From Gnetum montanum (lineage: Eukaryota; Streptophyta; Gnetopsida; Gnetales; Gnetaceae), in assembly GCA_015680685.1 (NCBI GenBank), contig MNCI01022355.1, positions 619,262 through 652,051 of the forward strand: a stretch of DNA of 32,790 nucleotides. Reading direction: 5' to 3'. Of this stretch, positions 1 through 10,789 are shown in pieces (the first letter of the stretch is position 1; the number at the start of each line of letters is the position of its first letter). Made by a program: the position numbers and the translations under genes. A model generated the notes under the pieces. That model was not told the origin of the DNA, searched no databases, and worked only from the letters and a program-made list of their open reading frames with translations.

Positions 1-480
1 GAAACTTAAAAATAATAGAGGAGAAGGTAAAGCAAAAAGGATTAAGCAATCAAAACAAGAAGAGAAAAAAGAATAATGAAATAGGTAAGGACACTTATCA
101 GCAAAAAGGGAAGATAGCTATAGTAGAAGAGGTTACAAACTCATATATATAAGATGATGATGGATGTGAAATTTGCAAATATGAACATCCAAAGGGCTAT
201 TTATCAATTATGTTACATCTACAAGAGTTTGGATCTTTTTCTTTAAATCTCAAGTTTGTAAAAATGAAAATGCCTATGAGATTTCCTTATTCACAAGGTA
301 ATTTTAGACAACCCTACAACCAATAGTACTATCCTAGTGGGACTTTTTATCAACCTCAATACTACTATCAATCACAGTGGAAAAACCCACAATCATGGGG
401 GATGCCATCAAAAAATAAAAAATACTCTTATTACTAGCCAAACCCTTATTGATACTATGTTCAACAACCTATTTTTCCAA
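1..480 (+). pseudogene. gag: E1 gag, C-terminal part
   Basis: This is a relic of the structural (capsid/nucleocapsid) polyprotein. Around 153-200 the plus frame reads DDDGCEICKYEHPKG, then LHLQEFG, then a run of aromatic and proline residues (FPYSQGNFRQPYNQ, YYPSGTFYQPQ). The same order occurs in E4 gag (24756-24990: GGCEIYHYDHPKGFC, LHEFGVYALN, YYPSGTPPQP) and in E2 gag near 13150-13250. The CEIC...H pattern looks like a zinc knuckle, but its last cysteine is replaced by leucine. In-frame stops occur near 325, 435 and 450, and the N-terminal part lies off the window. The assignment rests on similarity to the other copies in this window. Confidence 0.75.
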
Positions 481-539
481 ATGATTCTACTTCTTCTACC
501 TTAAATTACTACTATTTCTCTCTTGAATAGCATCAACCC

Positions 540-1330
540 ACAACATGTCTTGTGAGATTTCCATGCCATGTCTCTTATCATATGTAACATCCTCAACACA
601 CTCATACTTTCCTACATCATATGTCACTACCATTAATGAAGGAAAGATTAGCACTGCAACCTCAATAGAGGAGTGCAACTTGTGTCTTCAACATACAAGT
701 AAATGATAATGTTAGTAGATCTTAGAAAAAGTCTTGGAAATGTCCTTTCTATAGGATAGTTTCCACACATATGAATAAAACTACTGGATGTACTAGCCCA
801 TTAGAACTAGCACAAGGACAATTTGGTGCAACATCCTTCCTCATTAAAACAATGTCTCCTAATCCTACACAAGTGCCAACAACCATTACCACTCTAACAC
901 AAAACATAAAAGATGAACCTCTTAATATGAAGAGACAGAAAACTATATGCATTACTAATAATGATAAAGGTTGTGGTTGTGGGTCAAAATTCAAAGTATA
1001 ACATGATCCCTATATTAACCCATCATAAACTTAAGAAACAAGTGTGTGTGAAAAACCAAGTCTACACAATAGCCACCAAACTAGAAGATACCTAGTGGCT
1101 TGAAAATGAGAATACAAAACCATTCAAAAAATGCATGAAAACATCCAATCCACTTATTAGTTCTTGCCCTAAGAAAATGAACCAAACTAAGAACTTAGAG
1201 AAGAACATCTTACAATCTAACTATATACCAAAAGAAGATGTTAAACAAGGATACATGAACTAAAACCAAAAATAACAAGGAAACATGTCTAGACCCCTTA
1301 AGAAGAAAACACCTTTTAGTTTAGCTAAAG
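540..1330 (+). other. E1 unidentified segment where protease/pol would be expected
   Basis: This lies between the end of E1 gag and the GGGGGAGATG landmark. The longest open stretch (771-1001, 76 codons) is rich in threonine and lysine and ends in CGCGSKFKV. I cannot match it to protease, reverse transcriptase, integrase or the linker of E4 gag. It may be rearranged element DNA, captured host DNA, or simply coding sequence too decayed to read. A role as a real protein is unlikely. Confidence 0.3.
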
Positions 1331-1389
1331 ATATGTCTCCAAATGATTAAAACATGATTATCATCAATGTTAAATATGCTACCAAGTAA

Positions 1390-2861
1390 AAAATTAAATC
1401 ATAAAGATGATAAATGGAAAATTCATGGTGTATTAAAAAGGAAATGTGTGGTCCATTTTTTGAATGCTTGCCCATGAGCTTAGTCATGGGGGAGATGCCC
1501 CATCTTAAATCAAGAATTAATAAGTACATTTTAATTTTTTGTTTACAAATTTTTGATCATTTTCCTATTTCTTTAAAAATTTTGTAATTCTTAATATGTT
1601 TTCCATTTCTTGTTATTTTTATTTTCTTTATAATTTTATCTTTTCTTGAGTCATTTCCTTTATGTTTTATGAATGCCTACTATGTTTTTGTTAGTAATAT
1701 TGTTAGTCATGATGCAGAAGTTGACACCATGTGTTGGGTTTTTGTCCTATGCTATTAAGATGATTTGGTAAATAATTGTGTAATGTAGTGAGACCACATC
1801 ATCCATCCCTCCAATTTCTCTAAATAAAAGGTATTTATGATGAAAGTAATATGGTTCTTCTTACATGAAACTAAAATTAACTACTAATCATTATTCCTTG
1901 AAGAAATATGGAAAGACCAAGTGGGAATGGCAAAGGGTGTGACCTTAAGGGGATTTTTTGGGTTCTCTTCTTGACTTCCTTATTGTGGTCTATGACTCCT
2001 CATGGAATGTACCATCACTCCTATCATTTCCCATTAAATAGGAAGCATGTCTTTGCATGGTGTGGTCCCATTAAAAAAAGAAAGACAAAGAAAAAAAAAG
2101 AATGTGAATTCAAAGCATACCCCTTAGATATAATAATGGGCTATAAGAATTGGTTATGGGGCTAGAAAAACATGTTACCAATGCTTGAAGATACCCATCT
2201 AACTAAGGCCCTTCCTTCTGCTCGTTTTGAAGTGATGCTCATTCTCTATGGTCATTATGGACTCATGATTGTTGGCAAGAAAGGACACATCAATGCTAGG
2301 CCACTATTAATGGTATGAACTTGTTTTGAAACTTGGATAGATAGGTATGATGGTCAATTTAATCACAATTGACACAAGAACCTATTATGCACATGGTTAA
2401 ATACCTTACATCCCAATCTCTGAAATTCCTTCTCATCCCATTATTCACCTCATTTCTTCATGTAATTATGGGCCTAATGATTTTGTATAGTATAGTGCAA
2501 GACCCTAACCAAGGTAGTTATGTGTTGTTTGGAATAAAGTCATGATCTATATTTAACTTCTAATGTGTTCATAGACATTTATCGAGGTGGTTATGCAAGG
2601 GCTTTATGGCAAGAGCTTGCTTTCGGAGGACCTACTTGTATAAATTTTGCTGATCATGGATTTGAATGAAACCTCACATCTTCAAGAACATCATTGATGG
2701 ATTCTCTAAATTTATGCATGATTTTGGCACTGCTTCTTATCAATTTCAATGATTTTTTACTATCTTTCTATTAAAATATCCTTCAAATTCAATATTTCTT
2801 GGTCATCTTGTGAGTGAGACCTTTAGTTTAAATTGTTTAAAAACTTGTGTTCTTCCAAAGT
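1390..2861 (+). other. E1 3' non-coding interior
   Basis: This has no coding sequence I can support. It holds the GGGGGAGATG landmark (about 1486), a T-rich tract (1530-1660), and a block at 2050-2165 with purine-rich runs followed by sequence shared in reverse orientation with E2 and E4. The piece around 2585-2640 (GGTTATGCAAGGG) matches the reverse complement of E2 near 7570-7600. The 85-codon open frame at 1908-2165 falls in this shared non-coding DNA and is taken as chance. Confidence 0.6.
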
Positions 2862-3629
2862 TTGGTATGGTTAAGTGTAACTGAGGCATTCGATTTTTAT
2901 CATTTTTTGTTTTATAGTTTGGTGCTCAAAATGTGGATAAAAGGAATTTAATTAACTAAACTAAATTAACTAATTAACTAGCATTTAACTATTCCTAATA
3001 TAATCATCCAATCCCACTTTCTGTACACATCCTGAACCCACATATCCGTTGCTAGGTGACTAAGCACTATTCTACTCGGTGTACCAAGCAATAATGCTAT
3101 TGGGATTACCAAGTGAATATGTCTTACGCTCAAAGCAGTTGTACTTAGGTGTGTAATCTATTTGGCTTAATTGCTTCATTAATTTAATAATTGGAAAATA
3201 TTTAATAACTAATGAAAAATATTTAATAAATAATTAAAAATATTGAAAGCATAAATGAAATAGGTAATTTATCCAAAGTGCTACAAGGTTTATCAAAAAG
3301 CTTTTCTTTATTGCCGCACACACTATTGTGCTTAGGTATAATAATGCTCAAATAAAGATTCGTACACTCAATGAATCCTATTGTGGGCACTTGGGGAAAA
3401 ATTCTAACTCTCAAATGGAAAAATTGCAAGAGCTTTGCTACAAATACAATCTCTACTTTTCATAAATGCAGCTACACATGCGTATTTATAGTAGACTACA
3501 AGCACTACGTCAAGATGGCCACATCAACACATGATATGATGTGTCAACTAGGCCTTGTTGATGAGGCCTAGATGATAAGGTTGCATTAATGAGGGCTTGT
3601 TGATGTAGTTGAAAAAATGCGACTCATCA
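2862..3629 (-). repeat. E2 3' LTR, outer end missing
   Basis: This matches the E2 5' LTR from GGTATGGTTAAGTGTAA (2864; copy at 15225) to the terminal CTCATCA at 3623-3629. Shared landmarks include CAAAATGTGGATAAAAG, CCAAGCAATAA and a TATA box. The first 169 bp of the 5' copy (from 15056) have no recognisable counterpart here; the sequence left of 2862 looks like E1 interior. The retained part is about 768 bp against 935 bp for the complete copy. Confidence 0.85.
3483..3490 (-). promoter_or_regulatory. TATA box of E2 3' LTR
   Basis: The minus strand reads TATAAATA. The same octamer sits at the equivalent place in every LTR of this window, just inside the short-palindrome part of U3. In this copy it would drive transcription out of the element. 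Confidence 0.6.
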
Positions 3630-3647
3630 TACCCTCACAACTAAATG
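3630..3647 (-). other. E2 polypurine tract
   Basis: The minus strand reads AGTTGTGAGGGTA directly before the LTR start TGATGAG. E5 has the cleaner version CGTGGGGGTA at the same place. It is the primer site for plus-strand DNA synthesis. The block behind it (CTTGAGGACAAGTTTTCAT on the minus strand) is conserved in E1, E4 and E5. Confidence 0.7.
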
Positions 3648-3959
3648 AAAACTTGTCCTCAAGTCCTTTATCAAAATTAGGAAGGTATGGGATTATTGAT
3701 TGAGTATTTCTCAAACAAAACAAGCTAACTAGCTTGACAAAAAATGGAGTGCCTAGGTGTACGAATCAACACATTACAAAAAATGGTGGTGTTCAGGACA
3801 CAAAAGTAATCATCATGAATTGACTCTTTAAAAATCAAATAACATGTTCCTTGATGTTATGAAGTTGTTGGAGAAGATTAAATGGTTGCAGGTGGTGGTG
3901 CTTCTTGAGGCTGAGGGACCTTTACCAGCTTCACACATGGGTGATCAAGGTGGCTATAA

Positions 3960-6731
3960 CTATCCTACTGCTATTATGACTTCCGGAAAGAGGTAAAAAG
4001 AATCTAACAATGCTTTCATTTTCTTCTCCTTACTCCTAAGATCATGCACCATCCACATAGCTTTCCCAATGTGGGTTGAAATAGGCACATCCCAAGGACA
4101 TGGAATTTCTAGAAACAACTCCTTTACATTGACAAAGCAAGTAGCGAATTGTTTGCATTCAATGTCGAATGTCCTAACTATGTTCTTGAGCTCTTAGTAG
4201 TGATTGATCCATTTGGCTAGGTTCTCAGTGATAGATTATTGATCTTTGAATTTCCCTTTGAAAACTTTGAGTTCAGCATTAGTAGTCTCAAAATTTTTCT
4301 TGGTGTCCTTATGGTGTTTGAACTTAGCCTTGTATAGTAGATACAAGCTAGACACTTGTTTTTCTAACTCTAACCATGGTCATCTAGTAGTTAGCATTGC
4401 CAAGTTTGCATAATGGGGATTTTTCAACTCCATATATTCTGGCATTTCCTCAATTTTCAGCTCCTTTAAGTGGATCTCCACTTTTTTATAGGCATTGATC
4501 CCATCAATTATGGATTTCCACACTTCTCTTCCTTGTTGGAGTTTCTGGAGGGCTTCCTTCATTTTTTCCTTTGTCATCTGGATGTGTTTCTCATTAATTT
4601 CTTTTTGCAAGCCAACCTGGTCTGTATAGTGATTTTTCACTTTCTTAAATTTGAGGGCTTCATTCTTTTAGGCATTGATCTTGATGGTAGACTTCTAATG
4701 CAAGGTGTGTACCCCCTTCATTGCAAATTATAATTTTCTACAACTAATTTCCTTAGTTTAGTGTTTACCCTAGCAAGCTGCTCTTGCTATTGATGAATAA
4801 ATTCTTTCATTTGATCCTTATGAGCATCAACATTTCATAGGTGATAATTCTTTGAAATCAATGTTTCATTCTCTTGAAGCATTTGGTTCAAGTCCTTCTT
4901 GATTGAGTATGTTTTGGCTTAAGCTATGGACTATTTAAAGATGGTCATTACTACCTCCTCCTCAGCTTTCTAAAATTGTTCTTGAAGCTATTTGGAAGCT
5001 TCATCTCTTGTCACTACTAGGCTAAGGATTGTAGGATCTACAAGTCAAGTACGAAGTTTAGCAACCTTTGCGACCAAGTGTTGATTTTACTTTTGAGCCA
5101 TTTCTCGTTACCCCTCTAAAATATTGCACCTACCCCTTATGTTTAGTATCTCTGACTGGGTTGCAGTGATGTTCTCTAGAAGATCAAAGATGTTCAAAGT
5201 AAGTTGTTCGGTTCCTACCAGTCATTCAAGTAATTTTTCATGTTGAGCTACATTTAATTTTTCCCTGACCATGCCTACATATGTCTACATATCTTGAATT
5301 CTAGATATGTCTATTATAGACACTGTGGTTGCATTCAATGCTTCTATTACATGATGAACCGTTACTTTAGTTGTTGTTTACTAATCTTGGTGCTACATTG
5401 CCAAGATAGTTGTCCCTTTGCCTTCCTCAAACCTCATTAAGAAAGTGGTAGCATTCCTAAAGATTTCTAGGAATAGATGGTATGTTGATAGTGACACCAT
5501 CACCTCTCAAGTATTGTGATTTGACCCTATGGGTAGCTACATTTTTTCAGTAGAGAAAATGGGACCACCTCTCACCATCTAGCTAATTGTTTGGGCCACC
5601 TTATTAAGGTGAATCATTGTTGGTTGGTACACAAATGGATCTACCCCACTTGTTTTTACTTGTTTCTCTTCTTCACTTAAGAGTTTTTCTTGGATTTGTT
5701 TGTAGATGCTCAATGGTTGCACAGGGCTCTAGTGTTGTTTCCTGAGTGGGTGGTGATGGTGGTAGCTCCTCTAATTGAGTCATCATTGGCATCTTTTCTT
5801 TCATGATCTCAAACCATGGAGCCAAAGAAGTATGCCTAAGTGTATCATTAGAGTAGTGAATAATGCTTGCCCTCTTACAAAGTTTTTAGATAAGGCATGG
5901 AAAGGGTAGGGTCTTACTTCCAAGTTTGTTTTCTTTGAAACATTTCTCAATCTCTAAGTATAGTAGTTATGTAAGGTTAATGAGGAACTTTCCACTTAGA
6001 TCAGCACATGCTCAGGCGGAGAAAGTAGAGTCCTTGCTTGGCCTCATTGTTAGATTGAGGTGATAAGTCACAATCTTGAAGTAAATCTACTCAGCCGATG
6101 TGAGCGCGCCATACTCCTTATAGTCCACCTTGTAGTAATGCCGAGTCCACTCCTTCTTGGCCTTAGGGTCACCTTGTGTGGATAATTCTACCAACATTTT
6201 TCCAGTGTCTAGCAACCCAAGTGCCTATGCAATGGCTTGTACTGAGTAGGATACTTGAATGTCATTGATCTTGATTGTGGATCTTGGCCTTCAATTATTC
6301 TAGAAGAGGTATGTTTATCCCATGTGCCACTCCCCACTAGACATGATGATTGGCCACATGGAAGAGGTTCATAGTTGAGTCTTGACATCCTTTGGAGCTT
6401 TCTTCAAAAATGGACCAAAATTGATCTCTTAAAGAATAGATCATTGAATCTATCAAGACTTGATGATATCAGGGTAGGCTTGAGTCAAAGTGACCTTAAG
6501 CATTGGTGTGAATCTAGGCACTTCTCCTCATTATGATTGTTCAGTTGGCACTTCTTCTTTTGGAATCTATCAAATAGATTTCACTTTGGGCTCCTCATGA
6601 AGAGGTCTCGTTGCATGGGTTACCTCTAGAAGTTCTTGGCCTTGTTCTTGTTGGCCCCTTCTAGCTTTGGGTTGCTTATCTTATGGTTGCAAGGGTTCTC
6701 CTTCTTACAGATGTTTTTGTTTTGGTGTCAT
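3960..6731 (-). pseudogene. E2 extra 3' reading frame, about 920 codons, unknown product
   Basis: This is a long decayed frame between integrase and the 3' LTR, in the same sense as pol. It starts at ATG 6731-6729 with MTPKQKHL and a basic, proline- and glutamine-rich N-terminal part. A probably folded region follows, with readable blocks MLKVTLTQAYPDIIKS (about 6500), GVAHGINIPLLE (about 6310), KEWTRHYYKVDYKEYGALT (about 6100-6160) and HHVIEALNATTVSIIDIS (about 5305-5360). A long K/E/Q-rich stretch (about 5300-4250) looks like coiled coil; 4380-4640 is open for 86 codons. The C-terminal part includes KELFLEIPCPWDVPIS (about 4080-4130) and a possible stop at 3960-3962. Internal stops are mostly TAG/TGA that one transition would explain, and at least one frameshift lies near 6265. 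No membrane segment is obvious, so an env-like role is not supported. I do not recognise the family; the 'putative plant transposon protein' of Athila-type elements is worth comparing. Confidence 0.7.
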
Positions 6732-8800
6732 CTATAATCACAATAAGACCATGGATTAGCAATCATTATGTAACCTTAAAACAATTGGGATACCTTATCT
6801 CTTAAGGATTATTACACTTGGCTAAGTTGTGATTATGGCTAATTTAATTAATCTAATTGTCATTTATTTATATATTATCATTAATAAATCATCTTGAAGG
6901 TTGTTGGAAGGGTTAACTTGTGAAAATGTTGATGTTTACATGTGGTTAAGTTTATTAACCCTTGGGGGAGTTAGAAACATTTCCAAATAATTTCATCAAA
7001 TTTTCATTGAAAACCTTAAGGTTTGTGACCCCAATGATCAAAAAATGAAGTGATTTGGACAAATGGTCAGGAAGTTATGAGCTCTAGAAGGTTTTGGGCT
7101 CTAAAAGTTTCAAAAATTCCCCTTGTGTTATGAGCAAATGGTGAAAAAAATTGAAAAGTGTTTAGTGGTATATATAGGGTTTTTGTGCTACATTAATGAG
7201 GCCTAGTCAACTAATCCTCATCAACTAGGGTGGTTGCATCAATGGGGCCTCAACAATGTAACTGTTGATCACCATAGTCAAACTTGCAAAATATGAAGAG
7301 TTTTTGAGTGAGATTGGTGCCAAGTGAAAGTTTAAAAGACCAAGAATAGTATGAAAACATGAGACAAGGGTGTTGAAGCTCATAAATTTGGAAAAAAATG
7401 GAGAAAAATTGATTTAGTGGATGAATGAAATGAAAGATTAAGGAGCATTGAGTAGTGTACTTAATGGAATATTCAAAAGATAGGATTGTAAAGATGTCAA
7501 AGGTAAGGAACCTTAACTAATCAAGCTAAAAGCTATGCAAGTGGATCCTCTCCATAGTAGGCTCATGCCCTTTTTACCCTTGCATAACCTCAACCAAGGT
7601 GTTCATGGGCCCCATAGTCGATTTAATGATCATGAAAAGTTAAGGACCAACCTAAAAGAATCTACTCAAGAATCCCAACACATCAGACCAAGACATAGAG
7701 CATAACATAGAACTTAATAGTGAGGTGAGTTATGATAGCATGGATGGATGATAGAGGAGGTGGAATGGAGTTACCAATTGAGGTCATAAGAAGTCCCCTA
7801 TGGAATTTGTGGTTAAAGTGATCCAAGAAGTTCCATCCTTGGTCCAGACCAAAACCATCTACTTTTAGTGACTTTGCATCACCACTCTAAAACTGATCCA
7901 CTTACTTGAGACACAAGAGTGCTTTCACAAAATAACCACCATTCCACAAAGAGAAGAAAAGAGAGGTAGAAAGTGAGAGAGAGGGTTTTAGTTAGAGGGG
8001 ACCTTTAGGCATAGGTGCATGTAGTTCTAGTCCCATAACTAATGCTTGTAGCCTATTTATTTTTCCAAAGGGTGTGCTTAGAATTTCCATTGTTTTTTTT
8101 TTGAATTGGGAACCACACTATGCAAGGACTTATTTATGTTGAAGGGTTGTCCTTTGAATTCCCATCGTACGTTTTTTTTGAAATGGAAACCACACCATGC
8201 AACAACGTTTTTGACTTCCTATTAGTGAGAGGTATGGAATGATAAGAAGTTTGTGAAACACACTCAAGCACTCAAGCAAGTAGAAGAGTACAAAGAATAT
8301 TAAGTCCCCTTGAAGTCATATCCTTTACAAACCTTCGAATCCTTCCTAATTCCAGAACTACCAATGTCACCCATTGATTAAAAGTTTCTTTAATGGAAAG
8401 GGACCTCAAATTCCTAGAATAAGGAAAATTATAGAGTTTTTTGGATAGATGGATGTCATGGACTCACTGCCTATTCCATGAAAAATAAACCATGTCAAAG
8501 TCATTGTACATCAAAATTTAAAAATAGAAAGTAGACATTGACAATCACAACATTAAGCACAAACCATCATTAGTAAATAGTAATAGCAACACTGTGTCCT
8601 GTGATAATAAAGCAATTTTATTAGAAAAATAAGAAAATATCACACTTGAATCAAAACAAAACAAAGTAAAATATATAATAAAGTGTAAAATAATCAAGAA
8701 AGGTCAAAGGTACTAAAGATGGTGTAAAATTAGAAAAATTAGAAAAATCAAGAATATGTAAAAATCAAAAATGGAAAAAAAAGTAGAGAAACTGAGAAAC
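6732..8800 (-). other. E2 non-coding spacer between integrase and extra frame
   Basis: About 2 kb without a supportable gene. Blocks at 8030-8200 (TTTTTTTT runs and AATGCTTGTAGCC), 7540-7620 and 8400-8560 recur in E4 (22740-22860, 22290-22380, 23060-23180) and partly in E1. That makes it a conserved non-coding module of the family. A purine-rich tract (8600-8790) precedes the GGCCATCTCCCCCAT block at 8822, shared with E4 at 23472. Confidence 0.6.
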
Positions 8801-8849
8801 CTAATGGATTGTTAGCATGGATGGCCATCTCCCCCATAACTAAGTTAGA

Positions 8850-10180
8850 AGGAGGAAATTTGAGAAATAGGATGTGGTTGTCCATCCATTGAGGCAATAG
8901 TTGCACTAGCCTATCTTGGTTCAAGGAAAGGTTTTACTTGTTGGATGTTAACAAATTGCTTTTATTTGGGCATTTAGGTTTGTATATTAACATGGCCCTA
9001 GAGGAAAATTTTTGATTAATTATGTAATGTCCCTCCCACAATGTTTGGAATTTTTTCTTTTAGGATACATATGTGGGGTTCCAATAAAGAACCTTATCTC
9101 CTAGTTAAAGTTTTACTTTCTTGATTCTAAAGTCATGAGGCTACTTACTGAATGCCTTGTTTACCTCATTCAAGGATAGGACCATTAATAAATTTTCATC
9201 TAGCACATTTTGGTTAATCATTCTTTCTTTTTGTGCTAGACTTGGGTCAAGATTTAGATCACAAGTTGTTGAGAGTGTATGAAGCTTAGATTGAATTAGT
9301 AGTGTTGGAAGTTTCCCTTACACTAACTCATAGGGAGAATAGCCAATAGGAAGTTTCCTTGTTAAACAATCAGCCCAAAGAGGATCGTTAATATTTGTAC
9401 TCCAATCCTTCCTCTATTTGGTAATGGTTCACGTTAGTATTTTTATAATCTCCCAGTTGGTTACCTCTACTTGACTGTTGGCTTGGGGATGGTAAGGTGT
9501 TGTTAATTTATGTTCTACCCCTAGGTGTTTCATTAATTTTTAAATGTGGAACATGTAAAATGAGTTCCATTATTAGAAATTAGTGAACATGGCATCCCAA
9601 ACCTGTTCATAATATTTTTTTATATAAATTTGGAAGCAATGGATGATGTACAATTAGTAATGTCTACTACATCTACCCATTTTGTGTAGTAGTTAACTAC
9701 TACTATAATATACGCCTTCTTGTTGGACATGGGTGTGATGGAACCCATGAAATCAACAACTCATATGTTGAAAGGTTCTAATCATTGAATTCACTATTGA
9801 GGACCTTCCATATGATTTTTCATCCCCCTTGTCTCATTGACAACGTTCATAATACTTGACGAGCTAGTGGGTGTCCCTAAAAATTGTAGGCCAATAGTAT
9901 CTTGCCATTAGGATTTTTATGACCGTACATTTTCTTGCATAGTGACCTCCACAAGGTCCCTCATGAGCATCTTGGAGAATGCATAGTTGATCTTCATCAA
10001 GGACACACCATTGAACTAAGCCATTAGTGCACACCTTGTAAAAATGTCCATTGATTTCCATGAAGTATTTGGCTTGATGAAGAAATTGTTGCTTCTTCCT
10101 AAAATCCAAGTCTTCTGGCATCTCTTGAGTGAAAAGATATGTGAGGATGCCATTATACCATGTTTCTTTTACAAGCATTT
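8850..10180 (-). pseudogene. pol: E2 integrase
   Basis: This would insert the DNA copy into the genome. The open part 9864-10178 carries the zinc-binding region (HEGPCGGHYA, then a decayed ERCQ; the first cysteine of the last pair reads tyrosine) and ARYYWPTIFRD. The catalytic core follows in broken frames: VVDFMGSITPMSNK near 9740 (first aspartate present), ISNNGTHF near 9570 where families normally have SDNGTHF, so the second aspartate is asparagine, and TPYHPQANSQVEVTN near 9470 with the glutamate present. The C-terminal end reads VNIQQVKPFLEP near 8965. Several stops and shifts make it inactive. The order is typical of Ty3/gypsy. Confidence 0.9.
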
Positions 10181-10199
10181 TTTCACTTATTTATCATAT

Positions 10200-10625
10200 A
10201 AAGAGTGGGCTCTCCTCCTCTTTATTATCCCATCTTAAGTGAGAGAGGTGGTCAGCGATCACATTATCGATTGCTTTTTGATCTACCATAGTGAGATAAA
10301 ATTCCTACAAGATCACAAGCCACCATATGACATGAGGGCTCATCATTGGCTTGTTCATGAGGAAGAAAATGGCATTGTGGTCCATATGTACAAATACTTT
10401 GTAAGCAATCACATAGTGTCTAAACTTCTCTAGAGTGTACACCACTACCATTTATTCTTTCTTTGTGGTGGTGTAGTTTAACTATGCTTCCACAATGATT
10501 TGACTCACACAGTGGATGTAATATGGATGTTTCTTATCATTCATCTACATGAGCATCACTCCCAAAGCATAGTTAGATGCATTTGTCATGATATGGAAGG
10601 GATTGGACTAGTCTAGTGCTTGTAG
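10200..10625 (-). pseudogene. pol: E2 RNase H
   Basis: This would degrade the RNA strand during reverse transcription. The minus strand reads TNASNYALGVML near 10570, where the usual D of TDASNYA is replaced by N, so a catalytic residue is lost. It continues with VHMDHNAIFFLMNKP near 10370 and DNVIADHLSHLRWDN near 10235, matching the TDH...L and N-ADxLSR motifs of plant Ty3/gypsy. It lies directly between reverse transcriptase and integrase. Several stops interrupt it. Confidence 0.85.
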
Positions 10626-10789
10626 GATTGGTGTTTCTATGAGCTTATCCTTTAATTATTGAAATGCATTTTCACATTCATTGGTTTAGATAAAAGGTGC
10701 ATTATTCTTTGTAAGATCTACCAACAACTTTGCAATCTTAGAAAAACTCTCCATGAATTATCAGTAGTAGCCAGTGTGTCCAAGGAATG

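Larger units (their letters stand above)
1..2861 (+). mobile_element. E1: decayed Ty3/gypsy element, left part (interior)
   Basis: This is the interior of a plus-strand LTR retrotransposon whose 5' LTR lies outside the window. In order it shows the end of gag (to about 480), an unidentified segment (about 540-1330), a short GGGGGAGATG motif near 1486 that recurs downstream of integrase in E2 and E4, and then a long 3' non-coding part. The stretch at 2050-2165 matches the reverse complement of E4 near 22740-22860 and of E2 near 8030-8200, which fixes the orientation. The distance from gag to the GGGGGAGATG motif is only about 1.3 kb, so no reverse transcriptase or integrase fits. The interior stops at about 2862 where the E2 LTR begins. 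It probably continues at 15991. Confidence 0.7.

Noticed and set aside
2695-2700. TGATGG as the outer end of the E2 3' LTR
   Set aside because: It sits at the expected distance, but the 160 bp after it do not match the 5' LTR, and no matching target duplication flanks it.
3960-6731. An envelope gene after integrase
   Set aside because: I see no signal peptide or membrane span; the region is charged and coiled-coil-like.
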